Shown: positions 49,961 through 60,000 of the stretch, piece after piece | Layout of the letters: each line of letters starts with the position of its first letter | Numbering within the stretch: position 1 is the stretch's first letter | DNA from: Cryptomeria japonica | Lineage: Eukaryota; Streptophyta; Pinopsida; Cupressales; Cupressaceae | Assembly: GCF_030272615.1 (NCBI RefSeq) | Contig: NC_081412.1 | Location: forward strand, 683,590,583-683,650,582 | Direction: 5' to 3' | DNA: 60,000 nt | Notes under the pieces: generated by a model | The model's input: only the letters and a program-made list of their open reading frames with translations | Database searches by the model: none | Told to the model about the DNA's origin: nothing | Position numbers and translations under genes: made by a program

Positions 49961-50312
49961 ATCTCCCCCTTTGGCATTGATGGAAACACATGATGGAAAA
50001 ACCATTCAAGTGCCAAAATAGAAATGCCAAAAACCCAAAACCAACAATCTCCCAAAGAGATCATTAAACAAAAATCAAAATATAGATACAGAGAGTAACA
50101 ATCTATCCCCAAAGTGTTAAGTGTTTTTCCATAATATCTCTCCCCCTTTGACATCAAATTCCAAAGCATAACAAAACCAAATACAATAGTTCATAGAACT
50201 GCTTACAAAATACCAATTACCAACTATCCCCCTAAGAAGTAGCTCTCCTCATCAAAGCCAAAAAAAAAAAATTATGTTCAAATCTGTCAGTCTGATTTCA
50301 GTCTCCAACTAT
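49961..50312 (-). other. A3 3' untranslated region with polypurine tract
   Basis: On the minus strand CAAAGGGGGAGAT is next to the 3' LTR. The rest is noncoding A-family sequence up to the pol stop at 50313. Confidence 0.86.
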
Positions 50313-51000
50313 CTAAGTCTCTACTGGTGAGGGTATTACTCCAAGTTGTTCTCGAAGATATTCAAAAGCTTCCTTAGGCAAAGCGTAGTAAAAATATCTA
50401 CAATCTTCTCTTTAGTATTCACATAAACCAATTTCACTTCTTTTGCTTCAACATTCTCTTTCAAAAAATTGAATTTGATTGAAACATGTTTAGTTATAGA
50501 GTGAAATACCAAATTATTTGATATATCAATTGTTGCCTTATTATCATAGTAAATGATTATAGGTTCCTTGTATTTTACCTTTATGTCCTTCAACATTTGT
50601 TTTATCCATAATACCTGTGTATAGTTAGTTGCTGCTGCAACATATTCTGATTCTGTTGTTGATAATGATGTACAACTTTGTTTCTTGCTCAACCATGAAA
50701 TAAGTCTACTGCCAAGAAAAAATGCTTCGTCGGTGGTGCTTTTTCTATCATCTACATCTCCTACCGAATTAAAATTTTCAGTGGTGCTTTTTCTGTCTTC
50801 TTTTTCTGTCTACTGCCAAGAAAAAATGCACATAAATTAAAATTTTCATCTCTAGGATACCATAAACCAAGATGTGTAGTGCCTTGTAGATACCGGAAAA
50901 TCCTTTTCACTGTTGATTGATGACTTTCTTTAGGATTACTCTGAAATCTTGAAATAATACATACTGCATTCATAGTATCAATTCTTGTTTATCAGTTGTA
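50313..51000 (-). pseudogene. A3 RNase H, locally scrambled and deleted
   Basis: The minus strand holds SKKQSCTSLSTTESEYVAAA, the YYDN aspartate region and a FHSITKHVSIKFN block. At 50707-50832 a segment including CTACTGCCAAGAAAAAATGC is duplicated around filler DNA. At about 50990 roughly 115 bp present in A2 are missing. The domain cannot be functional. Confidence 0.88.
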
Positions 51001-52082
51001 GTCATAGGTGTACTTACAGGTTTAGAGTTTTCCATCCCAAATTTCTTCAATAACTCTTTCAAGTACTTTGATTGATTTATGAATATACCTTTATCATTCT
51101 ATGAAATCTGCAATCCTAAAAAGAATTTTATCTCTCCAATCATAGACATTTCAAATTCTTCCTACATCTTATTAGAAAAGTCTTTACACAATCCATCTTC
51201 TCCTCCAAAAATGATATCATCAACAAAAACTTCAATAACTAAGACGTCATCATTAGTCACTTTGAAATATAGATTGTTGTTAGCATTACCTTTTGTGTAA
51301 CCAAGCTTCAAAAGATATTTGTCCAATCTAGCATACCAAGCTCTTGGAGCTTGCTTCAATTCATATAAAGATTTCCTTAACCTACATATCATGTCTTTGT
51401 CATCTGTCAGAGAAAATCCATTAGGTTGTTCAATGTAAACTTCTTCTTCAAGATCACCATTCAGAAATGCACATTTAACATCCATTTGATATACTTTATA
51501 GTTCTTGTGTGTTCCAAAAGCCAATAAAAGTCTAACTGCCTCAATTCTAGCTACTGGTGCAAAGGTTTCATTGTAATCAATTCCTTCTTTTTGTGAATAT
51601 CCCTTACACACTAATCTTGCTTTGTTTCTGATTACTTTACCATCTTCATTAAGTTTATTCTTGAAAACCCATTTAGTTCCAATTACATTTTTATCTTTAG
51701 GTCAGGGAACTAATGACCAAGTATTATTCCTTTCAATTTGTTCTAGTTCATCTTCCATCACCTTAATCCAATGTTTATCTTCACCTGCCTCAGAATTAGA
51801 TACTGGTTCAATTTGAGAAATTAAACATACCTCTTCATTTTCTATTCTTCCTCTAGTCATAACTCCTTGATACTTGTTCCCAATTATCTAATTTTTAGAA
51901 TGATTTAGTCTTACATACCTAGGTGTACTCACTTGCTACCATTCTTCAGTCACTATGGAATTCTCAGATGATGCCTGTGTGACTAGATCAACATTTTGTA
52001 CTGGTGGATTATGTCTAGGTTCATTTCATATTATCTCTATTTCCGATTCAGAGTCCATTGACCTTGAATTACCTCTAAATTG
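51001..52082 (-). pseudogene. A3 reverse transcriptase and linker
   Basis: Open from 51611 to 51162: [77 protein letters not shown] and the active site FVDD. This RT piece is complete up to that point but has stops on both sides (about 51160 and 51612-51700). The linker to integrase (RGNSRSMDSESE) runs to 52083, where C is inserted, and resumes at 58705 with EQF. Confidence 0.9.
52078..52082. repeat. TSD of C, left copy
   Basis: AATTG, identical to 58700-58704. Joining the flanks restores the integrase-end reading frame of A3. Confidence 0.94.
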
Positions 52083-52853
52083 TATTAGGATTCCCAAAGA
52101 TACTGAGAGGGGGGGTGAATCAGTATCTTGCAAGTTAGCAGATTTTTTTAACTTATTAAACAAATTGCATTCCAAAATAGTGTGCCAGTAAACTAGAATT
52201 AATGTAGTAAATAAGAACAATAGCCACAACATAGAAAGCACACCATAACACAATATTTTTAACGAGGAAACACGATGTGGGAAAAACCTCAGTGGGATTT
52301 GTGACCCATAATATTCACCTACTGGCCAATAAATGAATACTACTTACAATAGGGGTCTGCACATGTAGGAAGGGCAACTGCCTAAATTTCACTGCTTAAT
52401 TACAAAAAGAAGTCTCACTAACTTACAAAAATGGATTATGTAAATCCAATATCATGTACTCCTTCGGTTCAGCATCTGCTATGCCAGGTTCAGTACCGGT
52501 TTAAGCTCAACAAATTCCATAGACCTTATTCTGAAATTTGCATATTACTTCTGTAATAATTTGACCATATCCGCATCACAATCATAATTCCATTACAAAT
52601 GATCTACAAAACCTCATACTTATACATGACTCCTATTACAATCTGCCTTGTCAGCTTACAAAATGATATTACAATTAAATACAAAATGTAATAAAAAAAA
52701 TTATGTTGGCTAGGGTGCTAGTAATCATCTTTGCCGGTGCCGGTCCCGGTGCCTGAAGATCAACAAGGTTGCCAGAGGGTTTCTAGTAGGTTGCCAGTAG
52801 GTTGCCATCAATGACAACACCTTCATTTCTCACTAGAGTGTAGAATGCCAACA
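52083..52853 (-). repeat. 3' LTR of C
   Basis: 771 bp, TATTAGGATTCCC to TGCCAACA on the plus strand. The first dinucleotide is TA where TG is expected. It has the GAGAGGGGGGG run at 52105 and the conserved motif complement GTGGGAAAAACCTCAGTGGG at about 52277. Confidence 0.92.
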
Positions 52854-53192
52854 ATCTCCCCCTTTGGCATTGATGGCAACACTTGTGAGAAAAATGCAAA
52901 ATTGTATCCAAAAATTGAAGTCCAAAATCTTACCAAAACTGTGTGCTCCCCCTGAGCATATGATCTCTTCTATCCATTATTTTTCTCATTCCTACTACTC
53001 CCCCTTTGACATCAATGACAAAGGTTGTCAATCATCAAATGATTGTAGTTCACTACTAGAACCTTGTAACCGGTTGGTTACAATCTGAAAGAGTTATACC
53101 AGTACAAAATTTAAGCTGTCAGTGAACCTTTTATTGTCCTTCAATGTTGATTCTATCATTTGGATGGTACTGGTGAGTATGTGCATTTTCTC
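52854..53192 (-). other. C 3' untranslated region with polypurine tract
   Basis: The minus strand has CAAAGGGGGAGAT directly before the 3' LTR (52854-52866). CTCCCCC blocks at about 52945 and 52998 resemble the extra purine tracts in A and B. No gene is seen. Confidence 0.86.
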
Positions 53193-56100
53193 TTAGAGTG
53201 TCTTAAGTCCTAGAACAAGTGCCCCAGATATCTCTTTTCTCAAAGAGATGACGATGTCTAGTTTTGGACCAAGTCTGCATTTCAGTTCCTTAGCCTTGAA
53301 TTTTACTCTTTCCTTCTCCTTTTCCAACTTCTCCAATTTTTCTTCAAGTTTTCCTATTTCCTTCTCTATTACTGATAATGGTTCAGGTGAACCAATGAGA
53401 TTATCAGCAATAATATTTCTTTCTTTTTGTTCCTCACTGATTTTCTTGTCTATATCCATTGTCAAAACATCAGTTTTGCATGTATCCTTGTACAACTCCT
53501 TGAATTACATTATTGTTTTTCCTAGTACCAGTGATAAGGTATCAATGTATTCCTTGCACTTCTTTATTGACTCTTCAAAGAATTTTTCTTTCTCTTTATT
53601 CATTCTCTCACTAAAAGTTTCTTCATTGATTTGATCAACTGTTAGAAGATTTCTGGTTATGTATTTAGACAATGTGTCTAACTGCTTCAAAGAATCTTTA
53701 TTTTCCACAATGCACTTGGGTGCAATCAATTTCCATAAAGGAATGGTGTCATCAATTGCCTTATATGCTTGTGCATTACACTCTATGATTTTCTTGATTG
53801 AATCCAGTAATACCTCTGTTACATTAGTCTGTCTAAATTCTATTAAGGAGGAAGGAGATGACTATCCAACTGCCTTAACAATCTCCATGCTACCGGTGTA
53901 AGTGACCTCTTTTCTTATTTTGACCTCTGGTAGGTCATTCTATGTTTGTGTCTCAACTAGAAAAGGTTTGGGTTTCTCAGCTGTTGTCGGTGATATTGTC
54001 TTTGTGATTTCTATTACCGGTTTCTCTATATGTACCTCTAAATTGTCTACTATCGGTATCTCAACAGATTTATCAGTAGTCAATTTCTCTAACTCAGTAG
54101 GTTTTTCAATGTGTGCATCTGACTTTCCAGTATTCAGGGGATCAATTGATTGTTCAATGTGTTTTTCAATCCCATTCTCAATGTTTCCAACTGTATCCTC
54201 AACATTTGTCTCAACAAGAATATTCTCAGTCGGTGGCTCAGTTGCCACATCTTTCTTCTCAGTGTTTTCCTTATCAACCACAATGTTGACCTCTTGAGTA
54301 TCAATATTCATAGTATACAATACCTCTGAATCAGGATTGGTGTCTTCATGTGTTGTCTCCATACTCTCAACATTATCTGTTACTGGTGGTGTATCAACAG
54401 TCTATGCTGGTGGAGTATCAGAAGAAGGTGGGGGCAAATTGTCAATTACTTTTATGCTCAGAGGACCACCTACTTTTCCTTTACCTTTATCCTTGTCATT
54501 CTGATAGACTTTGAAAGTCTTTAGTAGTTTAAGTTCTTCTTGCTTTTCCTTCTCCACAAAGAAGATATCCCATTTTTCTGTTGTTTCTTCAAATATTTCA
54601 TTCATTCTGCTAGCCATTAAAGCTACATGTCGATGACCAGTGGAAAATACAGTCCTATTAGCCTCACTTATTAGTTCATCAATTTCTTCTACTGATTTCA
54701 CTAGGTGAACTACAAGTAATTTTTCTACCTTAATCTTCTTATCCAATTCAACAATTCCTAATCTCTTTGCATCTAGTATTATGTACAAATCACTTGGTAT
54801 ATCATCTACAACTTCTATCAAAAATTTCTTGTAAATATCTAAGTGTAGAATAACACTATTTTCTATACTTTCATTTTCTTCAGTAGTAAAAGTATCATAC
54901 AACTTGCTGACATTGGACAAGTTTCCATCTTCAGTTATTTCATTTAGAAGATTATAAAGTGGAGGGATAACTTGTTTTACCTTTTTCTTCCTGTGTGTCA
55001 TTTTCTTTACCGGAGGCCTTACTACCTATTGTTTCCTTCTTGTTATTTTAGGTGTAGGAGCGGGTACTGATGAAGGTTTCCTTTTCCTCTATGCTCTCTG
55101 AAACTCTGTCATTATTTCACTGTCAAAGGAGGTACCAATCGGTGAAAGATGTGCTTCTGGTTGTAGTCTTTCCAAGTCACTCTCCTTAATACCAGTAATA
55201 TTCAGCAAATCTTCCTTGATTACTTTAGCCTATCTTGTTACTTTTCTAATTGTTTGTTCTGTTTTCTTTATTCATTTCCGTGATTGAACTTTTCTTTCAA
55301 TGGTTTCTGCACTTCCAAATACTTCTTCTGCTGGTTCTCTAGGAGCTTCTAGAAGGGCTTTAGCATATGTTTCTATTATGTTCACATCTTCCTCATAACC
55401 CATTTCAGTTACCCAGACAGTTCTAGGAACCACTGCCTCCATCCAGATGTCATCTTTCTTAATAACAAAGCATATCTCATTTTGGTATTTATCAACTATA
55501 GATTGAGATAGTCTTTCCCCAGTCTTCATTCTAGCCTTTAATGCATGAAAGTGTTCAATTATGTTCTTCTCCCTGTTATCTCCCATTTTGTTTAAGATAT
55601 TCAAAAGTTATTTTCCTACTAGTATGTCAAAGCCAAATTCTTTTCTTCCTATACCGGGTACTTCCTTAGTGATATATAGCAATAGACACACAAGCAAGTT
55701 ACCAAATCTAAATGTACCTTTCTTTTCTCCTTTAATTTTCTTTAGATTGTCATTAGTTCATCCTTCAACCATTCACATATTTCAATTTTTGCATTACTGT
55801 TTACCATGTCATAAGCACTTTTGATACATAAACTAGAAACAGAGTTTAGTCTGTTGCCATGTGTGGTCTTGTATCCTAGAATCATGCTAATTAATCTTAC
55901 ATTAATGTCCTTCACATCATTGACTCTCAAGGATCTGTTATCATATGTTGTGTCGATTAGGGTCATTACAGTGTCATTAGAGACCTTCTTTCCTTTCTCT
56001 GGTTTGCTACCGGTGGAAGGTAAGCCAGTCACTTCCCTAACTGCTTCCCTTGTTATCTTATGGATGGAATCTAGCCAAAAGAACTCCCCGAAGTATAATT

Positions 56101-56434
56101 CTTATAACTTCCTTGGGAAAACCAGGAATGTTATGTATTTCCACAAAACCTATGGTTTCAATTACCTTGTTTTTCGGCTTCACATTACCATTCTTATCAC
56201 AAATTATAGTCTTATACATGTTCATAATCTCATTATCACCAAGTTCCTCAATATGACAATGTATGTAAAGCCTGGGGTCTTAAACATAAGAACCTCCTTT
56301 AGGTATTTTAGAAAATGGTCCTAGGGTATCATCCTTCTTCGCTATTTCAGGAATGATTTTATGGGCCTGGGGCATTTGACCACTTCAACAATAGTAGGGT
56401 TTGCAATGAATTGAGGTGCAGAGGAGGAAGCCAT
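53193..56434 (-). pseudogene. C ORF2, unknown protein of about 1,080 codons, decayed
   Basis: The minus-strand start at 56434 reads MASSSAPQFIANPTIVEVVK. Two frameshifts (near 56350 and 56050) precede a block ITREAVREVTGLPSTGSKPE, IDTTYDNRSLRVNDVKDINV, NSVSSLCIKSAYDM. One more shift near 55740 leads to a single frame down to 53190, broken by stops, mostly TAG. That frame has NILNKMGDNREKNIIEHFHA, a Lys/Arg patch, VVPRTVWVTEMGYEED, an acidic Thr/Glu-rich region (about 53940-54400) and a C-terminal coiled coil (EIGKLEEKLEKLEKEKERV). The TGLP block recalls the loosely defined plant transposon-associated proteins; I assign no function. Confidence 0.78.
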
Positions 56435-56737
56435 TGTATAAATACCTTAATCTACCTTTAGGTTTGATTTCTTGAATGATTTGCTTCACTTCTCGCTATG
56501 GATGCCTTCGCTCGGGTTTTTCACACTCTAAGGAAATTTTGAATGCTTGGTGAGTGGAAAAGAGTGAAAAACACTTGCTTTATAATGTCATTTCCTTCAA
56601 CTACCACACTAAATGCTTGTCGGTTAAGTGAAAACTTAACTCATCTGCCGGTAAAGAAGTAATTCAACTTCTCACCATCAACCGAGGTTAAACTAGCATG
56701 TTTTTCAATTTGTTGCCATACCCCTAAAAGTTATTTC
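56435..56737 (-). other. Spacer between C gag and ORF2
   Basis: About 300 bp between the gag stop at 56738 and the ORF2 start. It carries no coding signal. It may be a leader for ORF2 or a spliced segment; nothing here decides. Confidence 0.6.
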
Positions 56738-57900
56738 TTAGTTAGATGAAGAATCTCCTACCGATGGAGTGATACTCCGGTCTACCAGTGGAGGATTAGT
56801 CACATCAACATTCTGATCTATCTTTCTAATCCATTGTTTTGAGAGTTCTTGCTTTATCTCTTCAACCTTCTCTTTGCCTTTGAAATTGGGTCCTTCGTTG
56901 TTTGCTAGTGAAGTCTTACTTCTACAAAATTTTGCAATATGTCTAATCTTGTTACAAGCATAACAAGAAACATTGTTTTTTTGAATTGCTTTTCCATATC
57001 CTATGCTGGTTTGTGTTTTGCATTGATTAGATAAGTGTCTGAATCTTCCACAAACATAACATCTAACATTCATTCTGCAGTTTTCTGAATTATGACCAAT
57101 TTTGTTGCATTTTGTACATTGATTGGTGGGTGCATTAGTGTTATGATAGTCTCTAGATCTGCACTAATTTTCTCTATGACCATACTTATTACAGTTAAAG
57201 CATTTCCCATTAAATTTATAAGCACTAAGTTGTCTTACCGGTTTACTGTGATCAGGATTGTTTGCAGTACCAGAGCTTTCACCAACTTCAAAGGCAATTC
57301 CATTTGTGTCTCCTTTAGATTTCTGATTTTTTGGCATCTCATCAAGTTCTTCTAAACTTTTCTTGAATTTCTCTTTATGTTGGTTTGCAATAGCTAGTTC
57401 ATTTTCCATGAAATCCTTCCACCTCATGAGTTCAGTTTTATCATGTTCCAAGTGAATGTCTTTAGCATGTCATTCTCATGACTGAGTCTTAGATTTTCAT
57501 TTCCAGCATCATTGATTCTTCTAGCCAAGTCATCTTCATTTCTCTTTCTATTTTCAGTCTCTTTACAAAATCTCATAGCCATATCTTGCATCTCATTCCT
57601 TAAAGGCATGTACTCTTGTCTCATCTTGTTTACAAGATCATTAAGAGTTTCTTTTTCATCATCATCTTTCTACATCTTCTCATGAAGTTCTCTTCTTTTA
57701 TTCTAGTCAATAGTATAATTCTCCTGAAGTCCTTGAATGATTTCCTATGCAGCCTTCAAATCATCTTCAAGTTTGATATTCTTCAACTTTTCTGCATCAT
57801 AGTCTCCAAGAGCTCCTTCTAATTGTTTTCTCAAGCTATCCATCTGTATCGGTGTCAAAATCTCCCTCAAGTTGTTAGGCTTTTGAAAATAGAGTACCAG
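56738..57900 (-). pseudogene. C gag-like protein with coiled coil and four CCHC knuckles
   Basis: The minus strand reads from the PBS: DSLRKQLEGALGDYDAEKLK, then long heptad-like stretches (RRELHEKM, DLARRINDAGNENLRLSHEN) with TAG stops at about 57745, 57705 and 57670, and a frameshift at about 57440. After LAIANQHKEKFKKSLEELDE come four CCHC knuckles: CFNCNKYGHREN with a TAG before its last Cys, CTKCNKIGHNSENC, CYVCGRFRHLSNQC and CYACNKIRHIAKFC. A Lys/Glu-rich tail ends at 56738. Four knuckles suggest strong nucleic-acid binding; this is inference. Confidence 0.82.
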
Positions 57901-57912
57901 GCTCTGATACCA
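57897..57912 (-). other. Primer-binding site of C
   Basis: The minus strand reads TGGTATCAGAGCCTGG, two bases inside the LTR end; initiator tRNA-Met type. Confidence 0.92.
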
Positions 57913-57914
57913 AT

Positions 57915-58699
57915 TTTTAGGATTCACAAAGATACTGAGAGGGGGGTGAATCGGTATCTTACTGGTTAGAAGATTTTCTTAACTTATTAAACAAATTGCA
58001 TTCCAAATCAGTGTGTCAGTAAACCAGAATTGATGCAGTAAATAAGAACAATAGCCAGAACATAAAAATCACACCATAACACAATATTTTTAACGAGGAA
58101 ACCAGGTGTAGGAAAAACCTCGATGGGATTTGTGACCCACAATATTCACTTATTGGTCAATAAATGAATACTACTTACAATAGGGGTCTGCACACGCAAG
58201 AAGGCCAACTACCTAAAGTTCACTACTTAATTACAAAAAGAAGTCTCACTGACTTACAAAAATGGATTATGTAAATCCAATATCATGTACTACTTCGGTT
58301 CAGCATCTACTATGCCAGGTTCAATATTGGTTTAAGCTCAACAACTTCCATAGACCTTATTCTGAAATTCACATATTACTTCTGTAATAATCTGACAATA
58401 TCTACATCACAATCATAATCACATTACAAATGATCTACAAGACCTCATACTTATACATGGGTCCTATTACAATCGGTCTTGTCAGCTTACAAAAAGATAT
58501 TACAATTAAATACAAAATGTAATAATAAAAATTTTGTCGGTTGGGGTACCGGTAATCATCTTTGTTGTTGTCGGTAAACTATCTGTTGGTGTCGGTGCCT
58601 GAAGATCAACAAGGTTTCTGGAGGGTTGCTAGTAGGTTGTCAGTAGGTTGCCATCAATGACAACACCTTCATTTCTCACTAGAGTGTAGAATGCCAACA
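57915..58699 (-). repeat. 5' LTR of C
   Basis: 785 bp partner of 52083-52853. It starts TTTTAGGATTC and ends GCCAACA on the plus strand, so the inner terminus has also lost the expected TG. TSD AATTG follows at 58700-58704. Confidence 0.92.
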
Positions 58700-58704
58700 A
58701 ATTG

Positions 58705-59351
58705 TTCATCAATCTTCACATTTGCACTTTCAACAATTTTTTGCAATCTCTTGTTAAAACATCTATATTCCTTTCTCTTAGATGAATAACCAAGAAATAT
58801 TCCTTCATCACTTCTAGGATCAAATTTTCCAATATACTCACTCTTTTGATATAACACTTACTTCCAAATATTCTAAAATATTTAAGAGTAGGAGTATTAC
58901 CAAACCAAAGTTCATGAGGGGTCCTACCGGTTTCACCTTTGATGTGAACTCTATTGAATGTATAAACAGTTGTACTCACTACTTCTCTCCAATAAATATG
59001 AGGTAGGTTTGCTTCAGATAACATGCTCTGAGCTGCATTCAAAATAATTCTATTCTTCCTTTCCACAACTCCATTCTGTTGGGGTATCTGAGGTGTTGAT
59101 AGCTGTCTTCTAATTCCATTCACTTCAAAGAATGTATTAAAATCCTTACATGTGAATTCACCTCCTTGATTTGGTCTCAAACATTTGATTTTCTTAGCGG
59201 TTTTATTCTCTACCATCACTTTGAATAGTTTGAATTTCCCAAATGTTTCAGATTTTTCCCTAAGAAAAGTAACCCAACACATTCTAGAATAGTCATCATT
59301 GATTAGCATAAAATATCTATCTCCTTGTACACTTCTACTGCCAGACCACAT
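58705..59351 (-). pseudogene. A3 integrase, second catalytic Asp changed to Asn
   Basis: The minus strand is open from 59351: RYFMLINDDYSRMCWVTF, then CLRPNQGGEF, where the family has LRSDQGGEF, so the second DDE Asp is Asn. Glu is kept in NGVVERKN. VYTFNRVHIKGETGRTPHEL and FGSKCYIKR follow, then a frameshift at about 58850. The C-terminal block LGYSSKRKEYRCFNKR is in another frame (58705-58857). Confidence 0.92.
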
Positions 59352-60000
59352 AAATCAGTATGAATTAAGTCAAGAACATTTTTTAGTTTTCTGTGGAATA
59401 CTCTTGAAAGATGTTCTAACTTGCTTTCCAAATTGACATTCCTTTCATACTGGATTGTGAGGTTTTACAATTTTGGGTAAATCTTTTACTGCCTTAGTTG
59501 TATTGAGTTTTACAATGCAATCAAAATTTACATGAAAAAGTCTCTTATGTCATAACCAACTTTCATCAGTATGTGGAATCAAGAATTTCTTCTCATTGTT
59601 ATTCAAATGAAAGATATTACCTCTAGTCTGATTACCGGTTGCAATTTCCAAACCAGTTCAATTCAAGATTTTGCATTTTCCATTCTTGAATTGTAACTAA
59701 AATCCTTTTTCAACTAATTGACCAACACTCAAAAGATTATGCTTCAGACCTTCAACATAGTAAACATTATCAGTATTGTGCTTACCATCAAAAGATATAG
59801 TTCCTCTTCCTCTGATCAAACAAGCTTTATCATCTCTAAATCTTACTAGACCTCCATTATATTCCTGAAAAGTTAAGAATTTACTCTTATCACCAGTCAT
59901 GTGATGTGAACATCTGGAATCAATGATCCATTCATCCTTGTCTTCAATTTTAGCTACCAGGGCCTACTGTACTGGTTGAATAGTAGGTGTTGGTTGATGT
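59352..60000 (-). pseudogene. A3 protease and GAG-pre-integrase domain, cut by window end
   Basis: The protease site at about 59900-59935 reads WIIDSRCSHHMT, with Gly of DSG changed to Arg. Then an open piece 59697-59900 with LVRFRDDKACLIRGRG and LKHNLLSVGQLVEKGF. Stops and frameshifts follow at about 59690, 59650 and 59555. The zinc block is damaged, and LIHTDLCG keeps the first integrase Asp. Confidence 0.88.

Larger units (their letters stand above)
52083..58699 (-). mobile_element. Non-autonomous LTR element C with unknown large ORF
   Basis: A minus-strand element of 6,617 bp. LTRs are 57915-58699 (5') and 52083-52853 (3'). It has an initiator-Met type PBS and a Copia-like PPT. The 5.06-kb interior has a gag-like frame with coiled coil and four CCHC knuckles, then a decayed frame of about 1,080 codons. 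I find no protease DSG motif, no RT and no integrase. The LTR motifs are shared with the Copia families around it, so a Copia element probably supplied its enzymes. Confidence 0.9.
48889..60000 (-). mobile_element. Copia element A3, right end outside the window, split by C
   Basis: Minus-strand family-A element inserted in the 3' LTR of O. The 3' LTR is 48889-49960, the internal sequence 49961-52082 and 58700-60000. It is still in the protease region at the window's end, so gag, PBS and 5' LTR are missing here. C sits in it between perfect AATTG duplications. Confidence 0.93.

Noticed and set aside
53193-55001. Several separate small genes in C
   Set aside because: The pieces share one frame and follow each other directly, separated by single stops, so they are remains of one long ORF.

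Overview
This window looks like nuclear DNA of a plant with a large, repeat-rich genome. I see no host gene, RNA gene or CRISPR array. Nearly every base can be placed in one of eight nested LTR retrotransposons, delimited by matching LTR pairs, primer-binding sites (PBS), polypurine tracts (PPT) and 5-bp target-site duplications (TSD). A conifer or other gymnosperm is plausible from the density of old nested elements, but that is a weak inference.

Layout. The oldest element is a plus-strand Ty1/Copia element, here called O. Its 5' LTR starts about 60 bp left of the window, its body is cut into four pieces (1181-2430, 9157-10923, 38879-40265, 47973-48230), and its 3' LTR begins at 48231 and is broken at 48888. 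Four minus-strand elements sit in O: Copia A1 (2431-9151), Copia A2 (10924-38873), Copia B (40266-47967) and Copia A3 (48889 to beyond the right edge). A2 is split by a plus-strand Ty3/Gypsy chromovirus G (12239-33587) with LTRs of about 4.2 kb. The 5' LTR of G is split by T (14604-22461), a minus-strand non-autonomous element that encodes gag and a protease-like domain but no polymerase. A3 is split by C (52083-58699), a minus-strand non-autonomous element with Copia-type LTR signals.

Functional state. All copies are dead. Each autonomous-type copy carries stops or frameshifts, and most also show a changed catalytic residue: O in protease, A1 in reverse transcriptase, A2 and B in the first integrase Asp, A3 in protease and the second integrase Asp. 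In G most premature stops are TAG where the family has Gln (CAG), which fits decay of methylated CHG cytosines. The longest open stretch is the 716-codon integrase/RT/RNase H part of B.

Most interesting points. (1) Element C has a gag-like coiled-coil protein with four CCHC knuckles, and where pol should be it has a decayed frame of about 1,080 codons that I do not recognise. (2) A conserved inverted repeat of about 17-18 bases brackets the PPT/LTR junction at six loci in four element families (O, A, B, C). (3) T resembles the plant TR-GAG class and carries a 31-bp GC-rich tandem repeat whose copy number differs between its two LTRs.
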